From JADYZU01 sp964540965 (GTDB lineage: Bacteria > Pseudomonadota > Alphaproteobacteria > Rhodobacterales > Rhodobacteraceae): a stretch of DNA of 64,000 bases. Shown here in pieces: positions 1 through 7,883 of the stretch. Position numbers and translations under genes: made by a program. The stretch lies in NCBI GenBank assembly GCA_964540965.1, contig CAZIOT010000005.1, positions 164,384 through 228,383 on the forward strand, given 5' to 3'. A model generated the notes under the pieces. The model did not search any database, was not told the DNA's origin, and worked only from the letters and a program-made list of their open reading frames with translations. How positions within the stretch are numbered: position 1 is the first letter of the stretch; each line of letters starts with the position of its first letter.

Positions 1-873
1 GGCGACACGGCGACCATCGCCCTGTGCCATGCCATGGCGGTGCTCTCGACATCGGGCATCTCGCCGGTGGGCGGGCTGCAATGGTCCCCCGGCGGCTATG
101 CGGCCGAGGTGCTGATCCTGGTCTTTTTCGCCTTCGCGCTGTCGCGGCTGACCTTCTCGCAGGTGATCCTTGGCCGCGATCAGGCGCGGTTCTGGCGTGA
201 TCCCGAATTCCGCCTTGGCCTGCTCATCATCGCCGTGGCGACGGCGGCGATCTTTCTGCGCCACGCGATGACCGCGCCGATCGCCGATTTCGGCCGGGCG
301 CTTGGCGCGCTGTGGTCGGTGCTGTTCACCGCCGCCTCGTTCCTGACCACCACCGGCTTCGAATCGCGCGGCTGGTATGGCGCCTCGGTCTGGTCGGGGC
401 TCAGTCCGCCGGGGGTGGCCCTGTTCGGGCTGGCGCTGATCGGCGGCGGCGTCGCCACCGCGGCGGGCGGGGTCAAGCTCTTGCGGCTGTACGCGCTTCT
501 CCGCCATGGCCAGCGCGAGACCGAGCGTGTGATCCACCCCAGTTCCGTCGGAGGGGCCGGCGCCGAGGCGCGGCGCATCCGCCGCGACGGTGCCGCCATC
601 GCCTGGGTGTTCTTCATGCTGTATTCGATCTCGCTCTTGATCGCGATGCTGCTTCTGTCGATGACCGGGCTGCAGTTCGAAACCGCCCTGGTGCTGACCG
701 TTTCGGCCATCACCACCACCGGCCCCCTGGCGCAGGTTGCTGCCGATGCGCCGGTGTCCTGGGACGGGCTGCCCGACTGGTCGCAGGCCATCCTTGGCGC
801 GACGATGGTTCTGGGCCGGCTGGAAACCCTTGCCCTGATCGCGCTGCTGAACCCCGACTTCTGGCGCAGATGA
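1..873 (+). CDS. trkH: Trk potassium uptake protein TrkH, C-terminal part (cut by window edge)
   Basis: Membrane pore subunit of the Trk K+ uptake system; it works with the cytoplasmic NAD-binding subunit TrkA. The reading frame is open from base 1, so the N-terminal part lies outside the window. Visible are three of the four selectivity-filter loops of the TrkH/KtrB fold: STSGISPVGG near residue 16, TTTGFESRGW near 115 and ITTTGPLAQ near 235, separated by long hydrophobic helices. The protein ends FWRR just before TGA, typical for the family. About 290 residues are present of a usual 480-510. The gene is followed 151 bases later by hfq, an order common in Rhodobacterales (ntr genes, trkA, trkH, hfq, hflX). 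Confidence 0.93.
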   Translation, partial: GDTATIALCHAMAVLSTSGISPVGGLQWSPGGYAAEVLILVFFAFALSRLTFSQVILGRDQARFWRDPEFRLGLLIIAVATAAIFLRHAMTAPIADFGRALGALWSVLFTAASFLTTTGFESRGWYGASVWSGLSPPGVALFGLALIGGGVATAAGGVKLLRLYALLRHGQRETERVIHPSSVGGAGAEARRIRRDGAAIAWVFFMLYSISLLIAMLLLSMTGLQFETALVLTVSAITTTGPLAQVAADAPVSWDGLPDWSQAILGATMVLGRLETLALIALLNPDFWRR

Positions 874-934
874 CGCAAGCCGGTGACAGTCGGGCAAAGT
901 CTTGGCTTTCCGGCTGGAAACGGCGCCGAAGGCA

Positions 935-961
935 GATAATATCCGGTCCACGGGGGACCGG
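935..961 (+). promoter_or_regulatory. Candidate -10 box and leader hairpin upstream of hfq
   Basis: A GATAAT hexamer at 935-940 is the best -10 match in the trkH-hfq gap, but no good -35 lies at the usual spacing. Directly after it, CCGGTCC at 943-949 and GGACCGG at 955-961 form a perfect 7-bp hairpin with loop ACGGG in what would be the hfq leader. Hfq is known to autoregulate through its leader in other bacteria; a similar role here is only an inference. Confidence 0.3.
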
Positions 962-1024
962 CGGCAAACCGGGTGAAATACCGGCGCGCAACGCGGACAA
1001 CAGCAAGAAACGGGAAGGGTTGCC

Positions 1025-1258
1025 ATGGCATCCGACAAGCAGAATCTTCAGGATGCGTTCCTGAACCATGTCCGCAAGACCAAGGTGCCGGTGACGATTT
1101 TCCTGATCAACGGCGTCAAGCTGCAGGGCGTCATCACCTGGTTCGACTCGTTCTGCGTGCTTCTGCGCCGCGACGGCCAGTCGCAGCTTGTCTACAAGAG
1201 CGCGATTTCCACCATCATGCCGGCGCAGCCGGTCAACCTTTACGACGGTGAAGACTGA
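1025..1258 (+). CDS. hfq: RNA chaperone Hfq
   Basis: Hexameric Sm-like protein that helps small RNAs pair with target mRNAs. The 77-residue product has the Sm1 region (LQDAFLNHVRKTKVPVTIFL) and the Sm2 signature YKSAISTIMP with the expected KSAIST core; the acidic tail (YDGED) is short, as usual in alphaproteobacteria. A purine-rich ribosome-binding site (GGGAAGGG) precedes the ATG. The downstream hflX start overlaps or abuts the stop codon, indicating co-transcription and probably translational coupling. Confidence 0.97.
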   Translation: MASDKQNLQDAFLNHVRKTKVPVTIFLINGVKLQGVITWFDSFCVLLRRDGQSQLVYKSAISTIMPAQPVNLYDGED

Positions 1259-2534
1259 CTTGATCGAACGCGACCGGCCCGACACAAGGGCCTGGGTGCT
1301 GCACCCCGATATCCGCGCCGACGCCGACCGGCGTCTGGCCGAACCCGCGCTGGAAGAGGCCGTATCGCTTGCCGCCGCGCTGCCCTTCATCGCCGTCAAG
1401 GGCGCCGAGGTGGTGCGCCTGGCGCGCGTCCATGCCGGCATGCTGTTCGGATCCGGCAAGGTCGAGGAGCTGAAGGCCCGTTTCGCCGACAACGAAATCG
1501 AACTTGTGCTGATCGACGGCCCCGTCTCGCCCATCCAGCAGCGCAACCTTGAAAAGGCCTGGGGGGTCAAGATCCTTGACCGCACCGGGCTGATCCTGGA
1601 AATCTTCTCGGACCGCGCCCGGACGAAGGAGGGCGTGTTGCAGGTGGAAATGGCGGCGCTGTCCTATCAGCGGTCGCGCCTTGTCCGCGCCTGGACCCAC
1701 CTGGAACGGCAGCGCGGCGGTTTCGGCTTTGTCGGCGGCCCCGGCGAGACGCAGAAAGAGGCCGACCGACGGGCCATCGACGACCAGGTTGTCAAGCTCA
1801 AGCGGCAACTGGAAAAGGTGGTGAGAACGCGCGAGGTCAACCGCGCCGCCCGCGCCGCGGTGCCGTTCCCCATCGTGGCGCTGGTCGGCTATACCAACGC
1901 CGGCAAGTCGACGCTGTTCAACCGCCTGACCGGGGCCGAGGTTCTGGCGAAAGACATGCTGTTCGCGACCCTCGACCCGACCATGCGCCGCATCCGCCTG
2001 CCCTCGGGGCAGGAGGTGATCCTGTCCGATACCGTGGGATTCATCTCAGACCTGCCGACCGAACTGGTCGCCGCCTTCCGCGCCACGCTGGAAGAGGTGC
2101 TCGAGGCCGATGTGGTGCTGCATGTCCGCGACATCAGCCATCCGCAAAGCGCCGAACAGGCGCAGGACGTGGAAACCATCCTCGCCTCGCTGGGCCTGCC
2201 CGACACGGTGCGGCGGATCGAGGTCTGGAACAAGATCGACCGGCTGCCGGACGCCGAACGCGAGGCGCTGGTGGTGCAGGCCGCCCGCACCGAGGGCGTG
2301 CTGGCCCTGTCGGCGGTAACGGGCGAGGGCGTGGCGGGACTGCTGGACGCCATCGCCGCGCTGGCAGGCGATCCGCGGCACGACAGCACCCTTGTGCTGC
2401 CCTATGATGACGGCCGCCGCCGCGCCTGGCTGTTTGACCAGGGCATCGTCCGGTCCGAGGAGGAGGCCGAGGACGGCTATCACCTGACCGTGCACTGGAC
2501 CGAGCGGCAAGAGGAAGAATTTTCGCGGTTGTGA
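1248..2534 (+). CDS. hflX: Ribosome-associated GTPase HflX
   Basis: HflX binds and splits stalled 70S ribosomes, for example in heat stress. An N-terminal HflX domain with glycine-rich linker (GGFGFVGGPGETQKE near residue 160) is followed by a TrmE/Era-type GTPase domain: G1 GYTNAGKST near residue 213, G2/G3 region LSDTVGF near 259, G4 NKID near 327. No in-frame ATG lies at the natural N-terminus; GTG 1248 (overlapping hfq by 11 bases) or TTG 1260 (one base after the hfq stop codon) are the realistic starts, and 1248 is used here, giving 428 residues. The C-terminus reads WTERQEEEFSRL; a second diverged copy of this end lies beyond the next gene at 3450-3497. Confidence 0.93.
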   Translation: MKTDLIERDRPDTRAWVLHPDIRADADRRLAEPALEEAVSLAAALPFIAVKGAEVVRLARVHAGMLFGSGKVEELKARFADNEIELVLIDGPVSPIQQRNLEKAWGVKILDRTGLILEIFSDRARTKEGVLQVEMAALSYQRSRLVRAWTHLERQRGGFGFVGGPGETQKEADRRAIDDQVVKLKRQLEKVVRTREVNRAARAAVPFPIVALVGYTNAGKSTLFNRLTGAEVLAKDMLFATLDPTMRRIRLPSGQEVILSDTVGFISDLPTELVAAFRATLEEVLEADVVLHVRDISHPQSAEQAQDVETILASLGLPDTVRRIEVWNKIDRLPDAEREALVVQAARTEGVLALSAVTGEGVAGLLDAIAALAGDPRHDSTLVLPYDDGRRRAWLFDQGIVRSEEEAEDGYHLTVHWTERQEEEFSRL

Positions 2535-2575
2535 CCCGGTCTGGTCACCGGATTGCCTGATTGGCCGGGAAGATA

Positions 2576-2596
2576 GTGCTCCACGAAGCGGAGCAC
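2576..2596 (+). promoter_or_regulatory. Hairpin covering the ribosome-binding site of the Mrr-type gene
   Basis: GTGCTCC (2576-2582) and GGAGCAC (2590-2596) form a perfect 7-bp stem with loop ACGAAGC. The GGAG that serves as Shine-Dalgarno sequence for ATG 2601 is inside the 3' arm, so folding would hide it. It could equally act as a weak hflX terminator, but no T-run follows. Confidence 0.45.
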
Positions 2597-2600
2597 GGCG

Positions 2601-3404
2601 ATGAGCATGCGAAAGAAGGACTCGTTTCCGGGGATCCTCATTGGAGGATCTTTGGTAGCCGCCTGGTATCTTGGGTTTGCAGGCTCTGCCGCCATCATCT
2701 TGGCCGGATTGTTCTTTTATTTCTCGTTTAGGGCTATTTCGAAGTCGAGCGGAGACCGGCTGCGTCGCAATTTAGAAAGTTATTATGGCGTCGTCGTGGC
2801 ACAGCACCGAACGACCCTTGCCCGCAAGCGTTCGATTCTCGAGGCCCGCGACGATTACGGCAACCTGCAGTCGGAACGCTGGCAGAGGGAACTGGTCTAT
2901 TTTCACCAGAAGGTGGTTATTCCGGCTATCACGGCTAATTTACCCGCATTTGTCGTGAAGGACATGATTGGTGTGGCCACAGATGATCTGTTCGTCGCCT
3001 GGTTCGCACGGACCGATCCGGTGCCATCTCGCGCGTTCGACGATGATACTGATATTGCCGCACTGACCCCGTTGACGTTCGAGGCGTGGTGTCGCGAGCG
3101 ACTTGAATCTCTGGGTTGGACGGCGCGCACGACGGTTGCGAGTGGCGATCAGGGGGCCGACGTATTGGCAGATTTTGGCACCGAAAGGTTGGTGGTTCAG
3201 TGCAAACTCTATTCCTCGGCTATTGGTAACAAGGCGGTGCAGGAGGTCGCGGCGGCGCGCCAGTATTATGCTGCGAACATTGCCGCCGTAGTCACCAATC
3301 AGGACTATACTCGAAGCGCGCGAGATCTTGCCGCGCGCACTGATGTGATGCTGCTGCATACCAGTGAAATGTCCCGGCTTTCGCGACTCTCTGACACCCG
3401 ATAA
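2601..3404 (+). CDS. Membrane-anchored restriction-endonuclease-like (Mrr_cat) protein
   Basis: The 267-residue product has two hydrophobic segments near the N-terminus (about residues 10-26 and 29-46), a charged middle region, and a C-terminal PD-(D/E)xK nuclease fold of the Mrr/RecB type: LTPLTFEAWCRERLESLGW starts the domain, followed by GDQGADVLADF (catalytic Asp) and VVQCKLY (the QxK variant of ExK). Proteins of this architecture are predicted nucleases acting on foreign or modified DNA; the exact role is unknown. Base composition and codon use are visibly more AT-rich than neighbours (TTT, TTA, AAT codons), pointing to transfer. The gene stands between hflX and a remnant of another hflX 3' end, so it seems to have been inserted. 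A second start at ATG 2607 is possible. Confidence 0.8.
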   Translation: MSMRKKDSFPGILIGGSLVAAWYLGFAGSAAIILAGLFFYFSFRAISKSSGDRLRRNLESYYGVVVAQHRTTLARKRSILEARDDYGNLQSERWQRELVYFHQKVVIPAITANLPAFVVKDMIGVATDDLFVAWFARTDPVPSRAFDDDTDIAALTPLTFEAWCRERLESLGWTARTTVASGDQGADVLADFGTERLVVQCKLYSSAIGNKAVQEVAAARQYYAANIAAVVTNQDYTRSARDLAARTDVMLLHTSEMSRLSRLSDTR

Positions 3405-3449
3405 TTACGCAGGTATGGAACGAACAATGGGTAGGGCGACCAGCGGCCG

Positions 3450-3497
3450 ACCCTCGAATGGACCGAACGGCGGGCGCAGGAGTTCCAGCGGCTTTAG
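3450..3497 (+). pseudogene. Remnant of an hflX 3' end
   Basis: Read in frame, this stretch gives TLEWTERRAQEFQRL and a TAG stop. The intact hflX ends TVHWTERQEEEFSRL and TGA, so 10 of 15 residues agree and the stop position is the same, while nucleotide identity is clearly lower, meaning the two copies come from different lineages. It has no start or upstream coding sequence (an in-frame TAG lies 27 bases upstream). The simplest reading is that DNA carrying the Mrr-type gene and its own hflX 3' end replaced the original end, leaving this stub. Confidence 0.7.
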
Positions 3498-3500
3498 CCC

Positions 3501-3543
3501 AAATTGCTTCGAAGCGATTTGCCAGAGCCTTCGAAGGCTCTGG
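3501..3543 (+). terminator. Two adjacent hairpins, probable terminator
   Basis: Hairpin 1 at 3501-3520 has an 8-bp stem including one G-U pair around TCGA. Hairpin 2 at 3522-3543 is a perfect palindrome with arms CCAGAGCC and GGCTCTGG around TTCGAA. There is no long T-run. They lie right behind the hflX remnant stop and before the convergent acylase gene, so they may terminate both strands. Confidence 0.5.
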
Positions 3544-6024
3544 TCAGTCCGAAGCCCCCGCCGGCACCAGATGCGTCACCCCCACGGCCCCCGCGCGCGC
3601 CAGCGCCGGGTCAAGTGACATCGGGATGAACTCGCCCCGCCGCCACAGGGCGCCCAGATCGTCGTAGAACCGTGACAGCGGATGCCCGGACTGGCCGGTG
3701 GCGATGATGAACACGCTCGAATCGGGGTCGGCAAAGTCATAGACGCCGCGATAGCCGGCGCCCTGCACGTTCTCGAACGGGTCGTCACCGCTGCCGCGGG
3801 TGACGCCGCGCATCAGCGTGTCGCTGTCGCCGCTGGTCGACTGGCGGATATTGACCACCCAGGACAGGATCGGCGTCTGCCCCAGCACCGGATGGTCGTG
3901 CATCGCCACATGGGCATCGCCCCAGCGCAGCGATTGCAGCGTGGTGCCGTAGGTGTCGCCGATCCATACCAAAGCATCATCCAGCGCAAGGCGCGCGATG
4001 TCGGTGCAGGTCTCGGCCGGGGCCGATTGCAGGATGTCGCACCAGACCGCGGCGCCATCGGTGTCGCGGAACACCCGTTCGATGAACAGGGGCTGCACCT
4101 GGGTGAAGTCGTCCGCCAGCGGCCCAAGCTCATCACGGATCAGCCGGTCCTGCAGCGCCCGCATCCAGGCGGCATAGATCAGCGGTTCCGGCATGTGTTC
4201 GTTCATCTCGCCGTTCCATTCGGCCAGCAGGGCCAGGGCCTGTTGCCGCTGGTGTTCGATGGTCCCCTCGGGCGCGGATTCGCCCGTGAACCACAGATCG
4301 GCGCCGACCAGCGGCAAGAGGTTGCGCGCCGCCTGACTGACGGAATCGAGCTGGGCCTCGATAAAGCTTTCGCGCGAATGCACCTCGCGGCTTTGCATGA
4401 GGAATTGCCAGCGCTGCACCCGCTGGCTGTCGCCCCAGACAAAGCCGACATTGTCGGGAAAGGGCAGGTCGCTGACCGGGTTGTTGGTGTGGCCGACGAT
4501 GCCGCCCGCCGGATCGGTGACGCCGGGATTGGCCGCATAGGGCCGCGGCCCCTGCCAGCGGTTTTCGGGGACATAGCCATAGGCCGGCAGGCGGCCTTGT
4601 GTCCGGCTGGCGGCATCGCGCATCGGCAGGCGGCCGATCAGGCGGATGGCGACGCGGTTGCGGTCGGCAAGCGTCAGCATCTGGGCCGGGGCGACATAGG
4701 CCTCGCCGGCCGCCAGCGCCTCGTCGATGGTCGCGGCGCGCATGATCCGCATCGCGGCGCTGACCGAGGTATCGGCCGGGTCAAGCGCGGTCCAGCCCAG
4801 CACCGTGACATGGCCGGGCGGGCGGATGGAGCCCAGGTTCATGATCTCGGGCGACAGCACCGGCCCGTTCACCGTCCATTGCAGGTCAAGCGTCACCGGC
4901 GCGGCGCCGCGCACCTCGATGATCGATTCGCTGGTGGTGAACTCGGCCCAGCCCTCGGGCGTGCGGTATTGCCTTGCGTCGGCGGGGTTCACCTCTTCGA
5001 TGAACACGTCCTGATCGTCGGCCCAGGCGCTGGTGATGCCCCAGCCCAGATCCGCCGACCGCCCCGACAGGACCACGGGCAGGCCCGGCACCGTGGCGCC
5101 GATCACCCCGCCCGAGGCGAGTTCAAGCCGCGCCAGATAGAACAGCCCCGGCGCCGTCAGCCCGACATGCGGATCCGAGGCGAGCAGCGTCGATCCGGTC
5201 GCCGACCGCGCGATCCCCGCCGCCCAGGCGTTCGAGGCGCCGGCCGATACCACCGGCGGCAGCGGCGACAGCGCCGCGGGTGCTGCGCCCTGGGCATAGC
5301 GCGGCAGGCCGGGGACCAGCGCACCATAGGCGGGCAGCGCGATGGCCGGGGCGGCGGGATCGTCGGGCAGGATGTCGGCCACCCGTTCCGGCGCGATCAT
5401 CAGCGAGGTGCGGGCGCGCAGCACATCGGCCTGCGCCTGCGTCGTCGATTCCAGCGCCATCAGCTTGAGGATGGCAATCGAATCCGCCGGTTGCCACGGC
5501 GCGACGGCATCGCGGAACAGCCACATCTCGGGCGCGCCGCGGCCACGGGCGCCCTTGTTTACCTCGGCCAGCCAGGCGTTGACTCCGGCGGCATAGGCGG
5601 TCAGCGCCGCCTGCGTGTCGGCGTCCTGCGCTGCGACCGAACCCGTCGCCAGCCCGTAAAGGTCCAGCCGCCGCATCAGGATGTCGGTGGCCAGCGTCCG
5701 TTCCCCGAACAGTTCCGACAGCCGCCCCTGCGCGGTGCGGCGCAGAAGGATCATCTGCCACAGCCGGTCCTGCGCATGGGCCCAGCCCAGGCCAAAGAAC
5801 ACGTCGGCATCGCTCTGGCCGAAAACATGCGGCACATTGGCATTGTCGCGCACGATCTCGACCGGGGCGGTCAGGCCGGCGACGGTGCCGGTCATGTCGT
5901 AGTCGGGCAATGAGCGCGAGGCAAAGTAATAGACCAGCGCCAATGCGGCCAGGATCACGACGATCAGCCCGGTGGTAAGCCGCAGAAGCCAGCGGAAGAT
6001 CAGGACCATGCGCGCGCGTTCCAT
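3544..6024 (-). CDS. Penicillin acylase family protein (Ntn-hydrolase precursor)
   Basis: Predicted amide hydrolase of the penicillin G acylase/AHL acylase family: a precursor cleaves itself and the new N-terminal Ser is the nucleophile. From ATG 6024 (826 residues) a single hydrophobic segment spans about residues 11-33 (signal anchor or uncleaved signal), then an alpha-chain region with DNANVPHVFG and GLGWAHAQDRLWQM. The maturation site is SAGA/SNAW, making Ser264 the likely nucleophile; DPHVGL and further family motifs follow. Members cleave antibiotics, acyl-homoserine lactones or other N-acyl amides, and the substrate cannot be told from sequence. The frame continues upstream to 6114, but residues there are non-conserved. 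The next gene is divergent, 74 bases away. Confidence 0.9.
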   Translation of the reverse strand: MERARMVLIFRWLLRLTTGLIVVILAALALVYYFASRSLPDYDMTGTVAGLTAPVEIVRDNANVPHVFGQSDADVFFGLGWAHAQDRLWQMILLRRTAQGRLSELFGERTLATDILMRRLDLYGLATGSVAAQDADTQAALTAYAAGVNAWLAEVNKGARGRGAPEMWLFRDAVAPWQPADSIAILKLMALESTTQAQADVLRARTSLMIAPERVADILPDDPAAPAIALPAYGALVPGLPRYAQGAAPAALSPLPPVVSAGASNAWAAGIARSATGSTLLASDPHVGLTAPGLFYLARLELASGGVIGATVPGLPVVLSGRSADLGWGITSAWADDQDVFIEEVNPADARQYRTPEGWAEFTTSESIIEVRGAAPVTLDLQWTVNGPVLSPEIMNLGSIRPPGHVTVLGWTALDPADTSVSAAMRIMRAATIDEALAAGEAYVAPAQMLTLADRNRVAIRLIGRLPMRDAASRTQGRLPAYGYVPENRWQGPRPYAANPGVTDPAGGIVGHTNNPVSDLPFPDNVGFVWGDSQRVQRWQFLMQSREVHSRESFIEAQLDSVSQAARNLLPLVGADLWFTGESAPEGTIEHQRQQALALLAEWNGEMNEHMPEPLIYAAWMRALQDRLIRDELGPLADDFTQVQPLFIERVFRDTDGAAVWCDILQSAPAETCTDIARLALDDALVWIGDTYGTTLQSLRWGDAHVAMHDHPVLGQTPILSWVVNIRQSTSGDSDTLMRGVTRGSGDDPFENVQGAGYRGVYDFADPDSSVFIIATGQSGHPLSRFYDDLGALWRRGEFIPMSLDPALARAGAVGVTHLVPAGASD

Positions 6025-6098
6025 GAGGCGATTGACGGCCGGGACGGCCCGGCTACGGTGCGCCCGGTATTCCAGAGGCCGCAACAGGGGGCAAGGGC

Positions 6099-6968
6099 AT
6101 GGCACAGGTGGCATTCCTCGGGCTGGGGGTGATGGGCTTTCCGATGGCCGGGCATCTGGCGGCGGCGGGGCATCGGGTGACGGTCTACAACCGCAGTCCG
6201 GCCAAGGCCGCGGCCTGGGTGGCGCGGTTCGGCGGCGCTTCGGCGCCGACGCCTGCTGCCGCAGCCACCGGCGCCGATTTCGTCATGGCCTGCGTCGGCA
6301 ACGACGACGATCTGCGCGCGGTGACCACCGGCGCCGAGGGCGCCTTTGCCGCCATGGCGCCCGGTGCACTGTTCGTCGATCACACCACGGTGTCGGCCAA
6401 GGTCACGCGCGAGTTGTCGGCGCTGGCGACAGCGCAAGGCATCGGTTTTGTCGATGCCCCGGTTTCGGGCGGGCAGGCGGGGGCCGAGTCCGGCAAGCTC
6501 TCGGTCATGTGCGGCGGCACGCCCGAGGATTACGCCCGCGCCGAGCCTGTGATCGCCGCCTATGCCCGCATCTGCCGCCGCATCGGCGACAGCGGCGCCG
6601 GGCAACTGGCCAAGATGATGAACCAGATCGCCATCGCCGGGCTGGTGCAGGGCCTGTCCGAGGCGCTGCATTTCGGCGAGAAGGCCGGCCTTGATGGCCG
6701 CGCCGTGGTCGAGGTCATCAGCCAGGGCGCCGCCGGGTCATGGCAGATGGCCAACCGTCACGGCACCATGCTTGACGGCCGGTTCGATCATGGCTTTGCC
6801 GTCGACTGGATGCGCAAGGATCTGGGCATCTGCCTTGACGCCGCCGACGAGAACGGCGCCTCGCTGCCGGTGACGGCTCTGGTCGACCAGTTCTACAAGG
6901 AGGTGCAGAAGATGGGCGGCGGGCGCTGGGACACGTCCTCGCTGTTCGCGCGGCTGAGGAAATTCTAG
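6099..6968 (+). CDS. NAD(P)-dependent beta-hydroxyacid dehydrogenase family protein
   Basis: Member of the 3-hydroxyisobutyrate dehydrogenase/tartronate semialdehyde reductase family, 289 residues. The N-terminal Rossmann motif GLGVMGFPMAGHL is near residue 7, the substrate-binding motif DAPVSGGQAGA near 122, and the catalytic-lysine region GAGQLAKMMNQ near 166, all intact. The exact substrate (3-hydroxyisobutyrate, glyoxylate, succinic semialdehyde or others) cannot be assigned. Translation starts at ATG 6099 after a GGGGGCAAGGGC stretch. The stop codon TAG lies at the centre of a perfect palindrome that probably forms the terminator. Confidence 0.88.
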   Translation: MAQVAFLGLGVMGFPMAGHLAAAGHRVTVYNRSPAKAAAWVARFGGASAPTPAAAATGADFVMACVGNDDDLRAVTTGAEGAFAAMAPGALFVDHTTVSAKVTRELSALATAQGIGFVDAPVSGGQAGAESGKLSVMCGGTPEDYARAEPVIAAYARICRRIGDSGAGQLAKMMNQIAIAGLVQGLSEALHFGEKAGLDGRAVVEVISQGAAGSWQMANRHGTMLDGRFDHGFAVDWMRKDLGICLDAADENGASLPVTALVDQFYKEVQKMGGGRWDTSSLFARLRKF

Positions 6969-7004
6969 AATTTCCTCAACCGACTGAAATTTATATGAAT
7001 TTCA
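6955..7004. terminator. Bidirectional terminator: two palindromes over the two convergent stop codons
   Basis: A perfect 24-base palindrome (6955-6978, left half TGAGGAAATTCT) contains the stop codon of the plus-strand reductase at 6966-6968. Six bases later, TGAAATT (6985-6991) and AATTTCA (6998-7004) form a second hairpin that includes the stop of the minus-strand reductase. Both are AT-rich islands in a GC-rich region, as expected for terminators acting on both strands. Confidence 0.7.
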
Positions 7005-7883
7005 TCCGCCGTTGCCGCGCCGCACGAAATCGACCAGATGCGGCAGGTAATCCTCGTCCCCGTCGCCGCCCATGCCCACCGCCGTCGCCAGCGCATTCTT
7101 GACCGCTGATCCGACCGGGTTGGCCATGCCGGCGGCATTGGCCATGCTGTCAAGATAGCGAAGGTCCTTGGCCGCATTCGACAGCGTGAAGCGATGCGCC
7201 TCGCGGTTGCCGGTCAGGCTGTAGTCCATGAAGGTCTGGTAGAACCCGCAATCCATCCGCCCGCCGCGGATCACCGAATCAAAGGTCTCGGGGCTGATCC
7301 CGACCTTGCCGGCCAGCACCAGCGCCTCGGCATAGATCGCGCCATAACCCAGGCTCAGGAAGTTGTTGAGGAGTTTCATCCGGTGCCCCGCCGCGGGGCC
7401 GCCGATCCGCACCACCTTGGCGGCAAAGGCCCGCAAGGGCGCCTCGATCCGGTCGAACACCGCCTCGTCCGCGCCGATCATGACGTCAAGCGTGCCCTCC
7501 CACGCCTCTTTCGGGGTCCGCGACAGCGGCGCATCGGCCAGCGCCACGCCCAGCGCGTCAAGGTCGGCGCCCAAAGCCCCGGTCACGACCGGGTCCGAGG
7601 TCGAGCAATCGACGATCACCATCCCCGACCGCAGCCCTGGCCCAAGCCCCGCCACCACCGCCTGAACCTGCGGGCTGCCGGTCAGGCACAGAAAGATCAC
7701 GTCCGACGCGGCCGCCAGCGCCGGCAGAGTCGCCGCCTCGGTCGCGCCGCGCGTCAGCAGATCCTCGACCGCCTCACGCCGGCGATGGGCGATCACCGTC
7801 AATGGCCAGCCCCTGTCGACAAGGTTCTTGGCCATGCCGTGCCCCATCAGGCCGGTTCCGACGAAACCGATGCGCTCTTTCAT
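7002..7883 (-). CDS. NAD(P)-dependent oxidoreductase, 3-HIBADH family, with altered substrate motif
   Basis: The 293-residue product has the family Rossmann motif GFVGTGLMGHGMAKNL and the catalytic-lysine region GHRMKLLNNF near residue 167. The substrate-binding motif, normally DAPVSGG, reads DAPLSRTPKEAWEG, so the two glycines that hold the carboxylate are replaced. This suggests a different substrate from classical family members. Its start codon overlaps the arginase stop by four bases (ATGA), so the two are translationally coupled, pointing to a substrate derived from arginine or ornithine catabolism, though this is inference. It is not a recent duplicate of the convergent neighbour at 6099; the sequences differ widely. 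Confidence 0.85.
   Translation of the reverse strand: MKERIGFVGTGLMGHGMAKNLVDRGWPLTVIAHRRREAVEDLLTRGATEAATLPALAAASDVIFLCLTGSPQVQAVVAGLGPGLRSGMVIVDCSTSDPVVTGALGADLDALGVALADAPLSRTPKEAWEGTLDVMIGADEAVFDRIEAPLRAFAAKVVRIGGPAAGHRMKLLNNFLSLGYGAIYAEALVLAGKVGISPETFDSVIRGGRMDCGFYQTFMDYSLTGNREAHRFTLSNAAKDLRYLDSMANAAGMANPVGSAVKNALATAVGMGGDGDEDYLPHLVDFVRRGNGG

Noticed and set aside
1188..1247. ATG start for hflX inside hfq
   Set aside because: It would add 20 residues encoded by the overlapping hfq sequence in another frame; natural HflX proteins start near the hfq stop.
3682..5913. 743-codon open frame on the plus strand
   Set aside because: It is the antisense shadow of the penicillin acylase gene; the composition is Arg/Gly/His-rich without domain motifs, and the minus-strand protein has all family motifs.
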